NCBI GenBank assembly: GCA_958430865.1
Contig: CAUDNR010004378.1
Location: forward strand, 31,776 to 95,775
Reading direction: 5' to 3'
Source: Entrophospora sp. SA101
Taxonomy: Eukaryota; Glomeromycota; Glomeromycetes; Entrophosporales; Entrophosporaceae
DNA: 64,000 nucleotides
A program made the position numbers and the translations under genes. Below the pieces are notes generated by a model that worked only from the letters and a program-made list of their open reading frames with translations, did not search any database and had not been told where the DNA came from. Positions 11,914 through 22,709 of this stretch are shown in pieces. Each line of letters begins with the position of its first letter. Position 1 is the first letter of the stretch.

Positions 11914-12906
11914 TTAAAATAAAGACTTTGACTTAGAAACAGTGTTTATATATGCTATAGTATTAAAAGTTGAGATTAAAATACCTGGTAAACCAAACTC
12001 ATAAAAATATTTATTATTCCATCTTCCAGCTTTATAATAAATAATGTGAAATGAAGCTAAATTAATATTTGAAATAATTAATGATAATAAAATAATTTTT
12101 TGTATTGATAGATCTTTATAAAGTAATCCAATCATACTTAAAAATAAAAATGAAAAGTTTGAACTTGACAATTTTTTAATTAAATTATCTGAAAGATTTT
12201 CTAATCTATTAAAATCAGCATTATTATAAATCAATTTAAAATAAAATCTACTATTGGGGAAATAATTTTTATTAGAATAATTTTTAATAAAATCATTTGA
12301 TTTATAATATACTTTACTCAACAACATTGAATACCATAATATGTTGATTACAAAAATCATTTTGTTTGATTTCGTTATTCTTACTAATAATTTAAAAATG
12401 AACTTTAAAACACTAAATTTTACTGAAGATATTTCATTCGAAGGAGCTTTGGTTAATTGTGAATCTCTTTCAATCTGATTTTTGTTGAAGTTTGCTAAAT
12501 TATTATTACCATTATCTACCGGTGAACCATTATAATCTTTTCTCCCCTCTTCCTCCCCTTCCTCCCCTTCCTTCTCTTCTTCCTCTTCTTCCTCTTCCTC
12601 TTTTATACTTCCCCACAATTCACTGTTTTCCCATTCTTCACTCCCACTTTGTGAACTTTCAAAAGTATCACTGGCAAAAGTGCTATCGATCCCACCATCT
12701 ATAATACTAATATCACTGACACTAAGGTTATTATAATTCATTAATTCACTATTATATTCACTATTATTTTCGCTGTTGCTATTGTTATCATCGTCATTAT
12801 CATTAACGTCGTCGTTACCGTCAATATTGCTGGAATCTTTTGGCTGTCGGTTAGCCTCGACCTTTTCCTTGCGTGAATTTTGACCTTCTTGTGTATTTTT
12901 TATCAT
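11914..12906 (-). CDS. Acidic membrane protein of unknown function, copy 1
   Basis: A 330-residue uninterrupted ORF from ATG at 12906. Residues 1-155 are hydrophilic: Asn/Asp/Ser-rich (NDDVNDNDDDNNSNSENN), then a Glu/Gly tract of about 25 residues (100-122). Residues 165-330 hold about three hydrophobic segments: around MIFVINILWYSMLLSKVYY, FSFLFLSMIGLLYK with IILLSLIISNINLASFHIIY, and GLPGILISTFNTIAYI. It ends in a Lys/Ser-rich tail. There is no signal peptide. I do not recognise the family. The acidic N terminus would probably face the cytosol. Identical copies at 32456 and 60986. Confidence 0.7.
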   Translation of the reverse strand: MIKNTQEGQNSRKEKVEANRQPKDSSNIDGNDDVNDNDDDNNSNSENNSEYNSELMNYNNLSVSDISIIDGGIDSTFASDTFESSQSGSEEWENSELWGSIKEEEEEEEEEKEGEEGEEEGRKDYNGSPVDNGNNNLANFNKNQIERDSQLTKAPSNEISSVKFSVLKFIFKLLVRITKSNKMIFVINILWYSMLLSKVYYKSNDFIKNYSNKNYFPNSRFYFKLIYNNADFNRLENLSDNLIKKLSSSNFSFLFLSMIGLLYKDLSIQKIILLSLIISNINLASFHIIYYKAGRWNNKYFYEFGLPGILISTFNTIAYINTVSKSKSLF

Positions 12907-14508
12907 TTATTTTTTAATTGAATCGTTTTTTCAAAAAAAAGTTTCAAAGTTGCACAAATCATTGTCCCAAAGATCATGATTGGGTAGAATTTTATCTATA
13001 TTAGTAAAGAAAGACTTCGAATGGTCCAACAGTAAAAGTTAAACATTTTTATTGGAATTCTTTATATAAATATAGTTTATTCAAACAAGAATTAGCGCTG
13101 CTCCCTACATGTTTCTTGTTCCTTGGAATACCTCGGTCGACTAACCATCTTTTTAGGATGAGATGGTTACATTTATACCAAAGAACGGATTGGGTTTGGT
13201 ATAACTGAGGTAGATGTGGTAAGAACAACCCTGAGGTAAGTATGGTAAAGGTATTTCGTATACTTTATGTACCCTTAAAATCTGAAATTTTGACTAATAT
13301 TGTACAAATTCGCTGCAAAAACGACGCAAGTAAAATTTCTTTAAAGGCTAATAAATACAAAGCTCACGATTATAAATATATATTCCAAAGTCTTTTTAGT
13401 TATATTTTCCTTGTGTATCTCAATCTCTCCTTTGTTTCATTCAGTTGTCCCCAAGGAGTCGGGTTTTTCTTTTGCTAAATACAAATTCAGCATTTACTAC
13501 ATTTCTTATAACGTGATACATGACCGGGGTAGATAAAATCATCGGTACTTTATGTTCCAGGGTCAACTAATTTTAATTACGGAAGTCTTTATAATATCAA
13601 TATTGGTTAATTAAGTATTTTTGCAATAATAATAAACCCACCTTTATATTTGTCCCCATTGTAGTAATCAATGAAAATTTCATTAAGGGTCTTCGTTTGA
13701 AAAAGCATAACCTTGGGTCCTCGCAGAGCAAATAATAGATAATTGACATTCTAAAATAAAAATAAAAACATTGTCTTTATTTTCTTTGTTTGGTAAAAAA
13801 CCACATTTATTTGCTTTGGTGAGCAAGCAAACAAGCAATCTAATGTTAGGACTAACGTTGGTTAACTAGTGAGTGTTAACAACAATTAGTAACGTAATTT
13901 GCTTTAACGAGCAAGCAAACAAGGTTAAGACTAACATTGGTTAACTAGTGAGTATCAATGAAGTATTGTCCAAATGTTAATCGGAAATGCTGGTGGTGTT
14001 ATTGTAATCGTAAACGTAAGACTATTAAACAAGCTGCTTGAGTTGATTTGCAAATAAATAAACCAAAGCGAGACCAATAAATGTAACAAGGGTAAATGAA
14101 TAAGTCGGTCACAAGTGAATAAAAGGAACTTTATAGAAGTCCTCGAGCATTGTAAAGATCCATCTTTGTATCATTAAGTGTGTTTACAAATTTTATCTAG
14201 GTGCAAGAAAGAGAGAACCAAAGTAGATTCGTAAACTAATTAATTGACAACATCAAGTTATTTGCAATTAACTGGCCATTTAACAAGAATCAGAAAATTG
14301 TAAAAAGTATATTATTTCAAAGTAAGGTTACAATATAAGAAATAAAAAAAGGATAATATAAAAAGATAAATAAAAAGATAATGAATAAATTTATAGTGGA
14401 GATTAAATTAATCATTCATCAATTCTTTCTTTGACTATCATTGTTAGTAATAATTAATGGATAATAATTTCTAATTAACTAATAATTCACCTTTGTTAAA
14501 ATCAACAT
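12907..14508. other. Intergenic, arm 1, with a tandem duplication
   Basis: No convincing gene. Two imperfect copies of a roughly 60-bp unit lie at about 13811-13874 and 13898-13953, sharing GAGCAAGCAAACAAG and TTGGTTAACTAGTGAGT. A 78-residue plus-strand ORF at 13242-13478 has no recognisable feature and is not claimed. Confidence 0.5.
13811..13953. repeat. Two-unit imperfect tandem repeat, arm 1
   Basis: Units of about 60 bp starting TTGCTTT and ending ACTAGTGAGT, spaced about 24 bp. The same pair occurs in the other copies at about 31409-31551 and 59939-60081. Confidence 0.6.
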
Positions 14509-14726
14509 TTAGGAAAAAGATTTAAAATCAAGATTATTTAACGAACTATCATTACTTGTATAACTTTTTAAACTTTTAGATTTAGCAATCTCTTCATCTA
14601 ATATTCTACTTGTATTATATGCATCCGGATGTGATTTGTGCGTTTGTTGCGAACCACCACCACCACCACCACCACCACTGCTTTTGAATAATCTTTTTAT
14701 TAAACTGTTATTATTTATAAGTTTTT
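14509..14726 (-). pseudogene. Stranded 3' end of a TKL kinase gene, arm 1
   Basis: On the minus strand the frame reads SLIKRLFKSSGGGGGGGGSQ, then THKSHPDAYNTSRILDEEIA, then KSKSLKSYTSND and a stop. This matches the C-terminal tail of kinase B (HKSHPDAYHTSRILDGEIAK). The kinase domain is absent. A GGT run encodes eight glycines. The 3' flank also resembles that of kinase B (shared 'AATCAGAAAATTGTAAAAA' and 'GCCATTTAACAAG'), in inverted orientation to it. Confidence 0.8.
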
Positions 14727-15678
14727 CTTAATTAAAAAAAAAGATCCTTTGCCCTGATCTTTTTCTCGTGTTTATTTATCCCAGATTAAATGTCAATCGG
14801 ATCGATTAGATTTTTTTTTTCCAAGTCTATCGTTATAGAAGAATAAGCATCGTCAAAAGTTGTTTACAAATTTCGATTGTTAAAAAAAAAATCACTATGC
14901 AAAGATTAATCAATTGGAAATTAAAATAAAGTTTTTCCTATCCAGATCATCCACTATCTCTCAAATGGTCAAAATCAAAAAAATTTGTACATATTAATAA
15001 TAACAACAACAAAATAAAATATGAAAAGTGTTTTTGAATCCCCTCGTGACCCGAAAATATACTAACACTATCACGTTTTGTGACAAGTCTTTGACGATCT
15101 GGGATCTGGAGTAAAGACTCCAAGGCAAGGCCATAGGTTTTTGGCCATTTGAAACATTAGAGTAAGACGAAAACCTAACAGTAGACACCATGCAAAAATC
15201 ATCCAATGCGAAACGTGATTTTCTTCAGTCAAGTATCTGCTTCGCTCAACCCTGACGTTTTGAACAAAAATAGATAAATTTCCAAATAGATAGCAATGGG
15301 AATTCGCATGACACAGCGATGTAAAAATAAACACAACCATTTATCATTTTTGGAAAAGAAAAAACAACACATTACCTTTGGATTTTGATCTCATCCTTCT
15401 CCAACAATCCAGTTTACTAAAGTTGAACAACAAAATGTTTAGAAGGTTCGGGATTCGTTCATTGAATTTACCGTTTCAAGTCTTAACCAGATTATTTCCC
15501 GTACAACCAAAACATTTCAAAAAAATATTACACAAAATATCTAATATAAAAATCTACGACTAGAAAGGCAACCTTTCTTTCTTTTATGTATGTTAAAAGA
15601 AATAAATAATGTAACAGTTATTCTCAAAAATTCTCCACATTCATTAAAACACCAAGTCGAATTTTATATTTTTATATA
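14727..15678. other. Upstream region of kinase B, arm 1
   Basis: About 950 bp between the kinase 3' relic and kinase B. Several 60-90 residue ORFs on both strands have no domain or coding-like composition. I see nothing else I can support. Confidence 0.4.
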
Positions 15679-17136
15679 ATGTCGTATGTTAAACTATTAT
15701 CATTGTTATCACCAGAAAGAAAGAAATTTGTGTTTAAAATTAATAGTGAAATGCGTAATAATGCGGTGGCTAATTCTGATAAAGAAAGTAGAAAAGATTA
15801 TTTTTTTTCATTAGTCAAAGAAAACAAGGAACTTTCTGAAAATGAAAAAGAATATTGTAATGAAAGGATTATTTATGATTTTGAATTAAATAATGCAAGA
15901 AATAAATTGGGAAAATCAAAAGAATGCAACAAATGTAAGTTGACAAAATATTCTGATAGATTCTGTGAAGGTTGCATTAGTTTACAATTACAGAATCTTT
16001 TCACCACTTGGTCATCTGGAAATAACATAATTGATAATTTTATTCAACAATGTCAAATGATATCATCTCTGCCAAACCAAATTTTAGAATGGATACCTTT
16101 TGAGCAATTTAAAAAAGTAACAAAGTTAACTGAAGGTGAATTTAGTTCGATTTTTATTGCAGAATGGATAAGAGGAAGAATTACTGATTACAATGATAGT
16201 AAAAAGGAATTTAGTTATTTAGGAACACAAAAAGTAGTATTAAAAAGTTTAAATGATTCAAGTAATTCAGGAAAAGGTTTTCTTGATGAGGTTGGTAGTT
16301 GTCATTTAAAATAAGAATAAACAAAACTATATTATATAATACTAATTGATTTTATTTATTTTCAGACATTGAATTATTGTAAAATTAAATCACCCCTGAT
16401 TATTAGTTGCTATGGTCTAACTAAATTCCTAGATAATGGAAATTATGCAATTGTTTTAAATTATGCCCCAGAAGGAAATTTAAGAAGTTATTTGCAAAAA
16501 AATCATTTAAATTTAACATTAAAAGATAGAATTACAATCTTTTATTATTTATGTGCTGCATTGGATGAAATACATAAAAAAGATTTAATCCATTGTGATT
16601 TACATAGTGGTAATATACTTGTGGAAGGAGGCTATTGTTGTATTACAGATTTGGGATTATGTGGACCAGTTGGTGAAAAGTCATCAAATAAAGTCTATGG
16701 AATTGTACCATATATTGCACCTGAGCTACTTAGAGGCAAAAAGAAAACAAAAGAAACAGATATCTATAGTGTTGGGATGTTAATGTGGGAAATATTTGCA
16801 GGTCATCCGTCATTTGATGATAAAGCTCATGATTATCATTTGATTTTTGATATATGTGAAAAAGGTTTACGACCACCAATATTACCTGAAATACCTGATG
16901 ATTATGCACAAATGATGAAGAGATGCTGGGATGTGTATCCATCAAAAAGACCAACTAGTGAAGAGCTTGCTATTTTTGTTAGAAACAAACATAATGAAAT
17001 TTTTAAAAATGATAATAATACTACTAGTAGTGGTAGTAGTGGTTCACAACCAGCACACAAATCACACCCAGATGCATATCACACAAGTAGAATTTTAGAT
17101 GGTGAGATTGCTAAATCTAAAAATTTATACAAGTAA
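15679..17136 (+). CDS. TKL-type protein kinase B, copy 1
   Basis: Two exons (15679-16290, 16366-17136) encode about 460 residues; the 75-bp intron has GT-AG ends and joins GFLDE to TLNYCKIK. An N-terminal helical region is followed by a CxxC...CxxC ribbon (ECNKCKLTKYSDRFCEGC, about residues 82-99), then the kinase domain (about 150-430). Visible motifs: KVVLKSL lysine, HCDLHSGNIL catalytic loop, DLG for DFG, IAPE, DIYSVGMLMWE and KRPTSEE. The glycine loop is degenerate (LTEGEFSSIF: first and third Gly replaced), so nucleotide binding may be weak. The tail holds a Ser/Gly run and HKSHPDAYHTSRILDGEIAK. Compared with the 14509-14726 relic, an 8-bp deletion near the end frameshifts and shortens the C terminus. 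Related kinases in these fungi are a huge family with unknown ligands. Confidence 0.88.
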
Positions 17137-18238
17137 TGATAATTTGTTAAATAATCTTGATTCTCTAAATGTTGACTTTAAAAAAGGTGGTGGATAAATT
17201 TCATTATTAATTAATTGAAAATTAATTTATTACTAACAATATTAATTAATTAATTAATGAAATTAGATTCTAGTAACAATAGTAGAAGAAAGGATTGATG
17301 AATGACTAATTTAATCCTCACTATAAATTTATTCATTACCTTTTTATTTATCTTTTTTATTTTATCCTTATTTTATTTTTATCTTGTAACAATATTTTGA
17401 AATAATAAATTTTTACAATTTTCTGATTCTTGTTAAATGGCGATGTTATGAAGTATCATTCTGGTTGACTATGGCTTAACTTTTGGGCTTGAATTATTAC
17501 TCAAAAGATTACAAAGGCATGCTGAAAAAGTTCTACTGTATCTTCACCTAGACACCCTATGGAGGATTAGTAAAACTTTCATAAATCTAATAAATTCATA
17601 CAAACTTTAGAAAAAATAAGCTAATTAATTATTACACATATCTGATGATTTTCCACTATATGCTGAGAATATCTGAATCAAGATTATTTACCTCTAAATA
17701 TCTGCATCATATATGAGATGATCGGCAAAAAATCTAGAATTGATTTCTATATTTGGTATATTCCCTGACTGTATAGTGCAGGACACCTAGTCCCTACAGC
17801 TTTTATTAGTCTTGCAAATCCTTTAATTCCTCCAAAAATGGAAATGTGTGACCAAAAAAACAAGATGACATTTTGAAGCTAAGACCTTTTTCTACAAAAT
17901 GACATTTTCATTTTGTTGATATGCCATGCAGAACATAGCGGGTATTCAATTTTAAGAAATGATCGGCATTAATTACACCACATATGTTTCATATACAAAC
18001 TGACCGTCATCTGACTTTAACTTGACTTTGCATCACCAAAATCAATTTTGTGGCAATAACAACAATATATTCTGATTTCTCACCTTCTATTTTATAGACT
18101 GCCAAAATAATTCGGCAAAAGGTGAAGTAATTCGGAAGTTAGTTATAGTAGACTTTTTTGCAATAGAAAATTTTATATACTTAATTTAATATATAATTTA
18201 ATATATAGCTACATTTTAAGCAACTCGCCTTACAGAAA
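17137..18238. other. Intergenic; contains arm 1 edge
   Basis: The kinase B 3' flank, then the duplication edge: the match to arm 2 ends at 17886 and the match to copy 3 at 17928. Both edges lie in a sequence related to the inverted-repeat element at 55662-56124. From 17929 to 18238 it is AT-rich with no gene. Confidence 0.6.
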
Positions 18239-19473
18239 ATGGATGTCATACAAAACTCATCTCAAGAAGCACCCTCCAGTGATGAACATAAAGATAAGAG
18301 GAGAAAAGTACAATATTGTGATTTAGAAGGCCAAGGTGACATTATCTGTGATTATAAAATTAATAATGCTTCCATAGTATCTGATAAAGTTACTATTCCA
18401 GATATTAACAAACATTTAAATTTGGTTGGAAAAGCATTATGTAGAAGGCATTATAACAAATTAATTGTTAATGCTAAAAACAAAATAATTAACATCCTAA
18501 GCATGATATTTATCTTTCTACAGCACAAAAAAAAGAAAAAATTTTATTCTGGAAGGCACCTGGACGATTAATTAATTATTTTAAATTATTAGAGACAGCA
18601 ATGATGTGTCATCACTGTTTGTATAAGACTGACAATGATCCAGAATACTCAGATTCACCTAATTATCAATCACCAGCTCAAAAAAAATCAAACAAAAAAA
18701 TTCAGAAATTTCAAAATAAATATGCTTTACGTGATGATATTTTTTATTCTGAGGAAGAATTTCGACAATTAGAGTCAGCATATCATGAAGTGTGTGCAGA
18801 ACTTGAGAAAACAAAGTTAGGTAAGTAATTAATTATTCTTCTAATTGTTTACACACCAATATACTAAAAATAATAATGTTATTTATTATTGAACAAAATG
18901 AAAATATATATCTTATTTTTTTTTAATAAATTAATAAATTACCAAATAAATTGCTGTTATTTTATTGTCAATAATTATATTTAACTAGCTTATTTGCTTT
19001 ATTTTAGAAACAGCACCTCTTAATAAAAAAATCAAATTAATGGCAGGTGCATTGTATATAAGACAGAGGGTGAATAACGAAAAACCCATTTTAGAACCTG
19101 ATGAATTTAATAAAATGTTAGAAGAAGCTGAACCAGCATTAAAAGGTTTTTTTAATCAACTTTATGCTGGAACAAATCCAAAAGATAAAAATAACATGAC
19201 TAATGAAAAAAATAAAAAAAGATTAGTTTTATTTTGTTATTTTCTGGCAGGTCTGAATAATAAATTCATCAATGGAATTAAAGCTGAAATTGGATATATG
19301 TTAGATGGTGCAGGTACATCATCCTCAGCTATTGAAACATTTGCAGGAGCAGGTATAAGCATTAGGCGTGAGACAGTAATGAGGCATAAAAAAAAACAAG
19401 AAAATACTCACAATGATACTGTTAGCTCCTTTGTATTAGAACATGTAAGGATAATGCTTATGAATTTTAATTT
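18239..19473 (+). pseudogene. Frameshifted gene of a Glomeromycete-type family, cut by assembly gap
   Basis: It begins with ATG at 18239 and reads KDKRRKVQYCDLEGQGDIIC and GKALCRRHYNKLI in one frame. The frame is lost near 18480-18570, where the continuing segments (KHDIYLSTAQKKRKN, then APGRLINYFKLLETAMMCHH) sit in two other frames. The body then runs 18601-18820, a GTAAGT...TTTTAG intron (18821-19007), and 19008 onward with ALYIRQRVNNEKPILEPDEF and AGISIRRETVMRHKKKQ until the N gap. The Cys/His content of the first part suggests metal binding. I do not recognise a function; a transposon-related role is possible. Confidence 0.55.
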
Positions 19474-19483
19474 NNNNNNNNNN
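19474..19483. other. Assembly gap (10 N)
   Basis: Ten N characters of arbitrary length. They interrupt the gene starting at 18239, whose 3' end is not found on the other side. Confidence 1.
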
Positions 19484-20290
19484 GGACAATGTTATATTAA
19501 ATATTTAATATTAATTATCAGTCATTCTTTTACAAATAAAATAAAAATGATTTTTTCTATGTATTATCATGCATGACTACACTAATATTTTTAATGATTC
19601 AAAGTCAAAAATTATCTACTGTATCATAGTAAATTTTATGTTACCTACACTCTACCCTTAACTTGTAGCTTGATTATTTATGGTCTCCGTTTTAGAATTA
19701 TTTTATTATAATTTATTTTAATGTGTGACATAAGAAAATGATTGTCACTGTAAAAATTTATCCTTTCAGTTGTTATGAAAAATCACATGACCACACTCTA
19801 CCCTTAAAATTTATATAATTAAGTCAAGATATTGTTGTACCAGGACCTAGAAAACAATATTATTGTTATATTCAATAAAGGATAACTATGTGAAATATCA
19901 TTCATAATTAATTAAAAAAAGAGTTGCGCCTTATAGATGGATATCTTGTTGATATAATTTTTATTTTAAAATTAGTATAAATAATTGTGTAACTATATCT
20001 ACAAAAATCAGATTTCTTTTATGCTCATGTATTAAAAGGAATTCCAAATTGGGAAATATCATCAAGAAAATTTGAGACAAATTTTTTTTTTACATTAATC
20101 AATTCCTTTTAAAAAGCTGAATAAAATCCAATGCATAGGTCACATTATATTCAAAAAATTTTAACTTTTGAGTATAGATGATTTGCATCGTATAAATAAT
20201 TTGGACCAATGATAAATTAGTAAAATTTGCCAATGTTGGTTGGGTTTTGCTTTTTTAGCTATGTATATGTGCATATATACTAATACAATC
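19484..20290. other. AT-rich intergenic with dispersed ACACTCTACCCTTAA repeat
   Basis: No gene seen. About 19617-19670 (CTGTATCATAGTAAATTT through CTACACTCTACCCTTAACTT) is repeated in inverted orientation at about 55401-55453, and the core CACACTCTACCCTTAA recurs near 19792. Confidence 0.5.
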
Positions 20291-20470
20291 ACATCAGGAA
20301 AATGGGTACAAATATTATGCATATATAATACACAATTGCAGGGATTAAGCATATAATATGTGTACAAATCGCGTATTTTTTTATGTATGCAAATTGTACA
20401 TATATTATATGCTTAATCCCTGCAATTGCATATTATATACGCATAATATTTGTACCCATTTTCCTGATGT
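20291..20470. repeat. Foldback palindrome, two ~80-bp arms
   Basis: The left arm, 20291 to about 20368, starts ACATCAGGAAAATGGGTACA. The right arm, about 20391-20470, ends TGTACCCATTTTCCTGATGT. The loop is about 22 bp and the arms differ by a few bases. The right arm ends exactly where homology to kinase A begins (TGTGATCCCAAATTG). Confidence 0.85.
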
Positions 20471-21343
20471 TATGTGATCCCAAATTGTTGGCTCAAAGTT
20501 GGAGTAGCATTGGTAATGAAAAATTGGATGAAATAATCAGAAATACACAGCTTGAAGCAAAAGGATTTGATAGTTATCATTATCTTGAATGGATTCCTTA
20601 TGACCAACTCACAGTTGGAGAAGGAGTAGGTGAAGGTGGTTTTGCAACTGTGTATAAGTGTTACTGGTCAAATGGTCCTAGATATGTTAAATGGGGCCAA
20701 AGATATTATTGTGTAAATGGTTATGTAGCATTAAAAAAGTTTAAAAACTCACAAAATGTTTCTGAAGAATTTTTAAAAGAGGTAAATAATTTGATGTAAT
20801 TAATTAACAATTAAAGACTTTTAAATAATATATTAATTTTTTATTAAATTTCATAAAGCTTCAAAATCACATTAAATTTATAGGGCCTTATCACAAGGGT
20901 GTTGTTAATATTTATGGCATTTCACAAGATCCAAATACAAAAGAATATGTTCTCATAATGAGATATGCAGACAAAGGAGATTTTAAAAAATATTTAAAAT
21001 CAAATGATAAAAGTTGGAATGATAAAATTAAAAGACTTCATGATATTGTCTCAAGTTTAAACACATTTCATCAAGAAAAACTTACCCATGGTGATCTTCA
21101 CAGTGGTAATATTTTATATTTTAAATATTTACACCAGGCAATGATTACAGATTTAGGGTTATCAGATCCAACTAATCAAAAAATATCAAGTAAAAATGGT
21201 ATAATTGGAGTACTGCCATATATTGCACCAGAGGTATTAAATATGAAGTCTTATACCCAAAAATCTGACATCTATAGCTTTGGGATCTTAATGTCAGAAT
21301 TATCAACATGTCAACAACCATTCAAGAATCAACCACATGATCT
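20471..21343 (+). pseudogene. Kinase A-like fragment, truncated at both ends
   Basis: Homologous to kinase A from CDPKLLAQSW to QPFKNQPHD. It has the GVGEGGFATVY loop, HGDLHSGNIL, DLG and IAPE, but the C-lobe helices with KKRPTANE and the ribbon's first cysteines are missing. Two coding blocks are separated by the same intron as in kinase A (GAG/GTAAATAATTTG). It differs from kinase A at scattered residues (KSNDKSWNDK against KSNGTRWDDK), so it is an older paralog, not a recent copy. It stops at CATGATCT and runs straight into SRP72 sequence. Confidence 0.85.
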
Positions 21344-22481
21344 GCTAATTGTACATTGATTGTGGCCAATTCCTTTTCTATTTCTTGTTGACTTAATTCT
21401 TCTTCCTGAAAATATTGTCTACAAAGTTCTATTCAAAATAGTAAATATTTGTGCAAACATATGAAATTATGTTAAATATTAACTAATAATAAGAAATATA
21501 GTATACTTTGAGATAATTTTAATAATTTTTCGGCTTTTCCCAAATTTTTTAGTCCTATATAAATACATGCTGAATTATAAGCCAATTCGTATGTGGTTGA
21601 TGAATCTACAACAGCATACTAATATTAATCGAAAAAAAGAGATTAATTAAATGTTAATTTCTCTGTTTTTTTTTTTCAAGCAAAAAATTAAAAAAAAAAC
21701 CTTTTCAAGCAAACTTCCTCCAGAAAACAATAAAGCTGCTTTTACTGCATTGAAATTTGTTAGAATGTCATTATAAGTATCCTCTTTCTAAAAATATTAT
21801 TATATTAATTAGTTAAATTAATTAACATTTCTTTGCTAGATCATAATAATAATAATAATAATAAATATTCAATGATGGCCAACTTTGTCTGTTTCTTTTA
21901 ATAAATTATAATAAAGTTCTAATGACGTGGTGTAATCTTCAATTTTATATGCCTATTTATACAATTAATAGTTATTAATCCGTGATTTAATAATTACAAC
22001 CATAACACACTTATATTCAACAATGATATCAAAATTGCTAACCACTTGAGCTTCTAAATGTCTCAAGAGAAGATCAGCATTTCCCGAAGGTTTATTATAG
22101 TTTTGCAATTGTTCAGAGATCTCTTTGAATTGATTTAGTCTGTAATGACAAAAAATCTTTTGTGATAAAAATTGCTCATCAGGAAAATCTTTTGTTAAAA
22201 GGTCTAATGTATTTTGATATTTGCCAAGTCTAATCAATGCAACAATTTTACATTGAAGTGCGTCTTTATCATCGGGACTCAACTGAAGAACTATTTTTAA
22301 AAGGTGAATTAGATGGAAAAAATAAAAAATTTTGAATTCGATGTTTAAAAAAAAAATCATTACTTTTATTAACAGTTTTAAGAACTTTTACATAATCTTC
22401 TTTTTTAACTGAACGTTCTACTTCAGCGAAAAGTTGCGTGATGGTTGTAGACTCTTTTGACGCGGCATTTTGTGCAGACAT
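21344..22481 (-). pseudogene. SRP72: SRP72, signal recognition particle subunit, 3'-truncated
   Basis: The N-terminal part of SRP72, the TPR-containing SRP protein that binds SRP RNA with SRP68. Exons: 22481-22364, 22290-22043, 21952-21884, 21787-21701, 21618-21507, and 21428 to the break. The segments ITQLFAEVERSVKKEDYVKV, LQLSPDDKDALQCKIVALIR, FCHYRLNQFKEISEQLQ, the STTYELAYNSACIYIGLKNL TPR-like helix pair and LCRQYF match the SRP72 layout. The ORF ends within a helix at INVQLA, where kinase sequence replaces it. About 230 residues remain of the usual 600-670, and the C-terminal SRP RNA-binding domain is absent. The splice sites and reading frame are intact, so the truncation is recent. The missing 3' part is not in the window. 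Confidence 0.85.
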
Positions 22482-22709
22482 ATTTTTTCCTTTTTCAGTT
22501 GGGAATTTATTAAAACCAGATCTAAAAATTTTAATGCTACAAGTTACACAAATTCATTGTTTGAACACACGCACATACGTAATTGTTTCTGTCTGATGCA
22601 CCGATTTAGAAACTCTTGGTGATTATCAAATGACAAGTATATCAATATAAAATTAAAAAAAAATATAATAAATTCACAGATAATTATATATTCTTTATTT
22701 TTATCATCT
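22482..22709. promoter_or_regulatory. Divergent SRP72-ATG12 intergenic region
   Basis: A 228-bp gap separates the two start codons, which face away from each other, so both promoters must lie here. No canonical TATA element stands out among the AT-rich sequence. Confidence 0.5.

Larger units (their letters stand above)
3613..17886 (+). repeat. Inverted duplication, arm 1 (14.27 kb)
   Basis: Each position x here matches the complement of position 45362-x in 27476-41749. All long ORFs are identical between arms and their coordinates sum to 45362 at both ends, so there is no net insertion or deletion over 14 kb. The sampled non-coding stretches are also identical. Contents: kinase A, CLU1, a gene relic, an acidic membrane protein, a kinase 3' fragment and kinase B. 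Confidence 0.95.

Noticed and set aside
12492..12704. Pro/Leu-rich ORF opposite the acidic protein
   Set aside because: Antisense of the Glu-rich tract.
13242..13478. 78-residue ORF present in all three copies
   Set aside because: Its identity between copies only reflects the duplication; there is no domain, no conserved context and no coding-like composition.
15071..15563. Small ORFs upstream of kinase B
   Set aside because: Overlapping, on both strands, Phe/Leu/Ser-rich and without motifs; probably chance ORFs.
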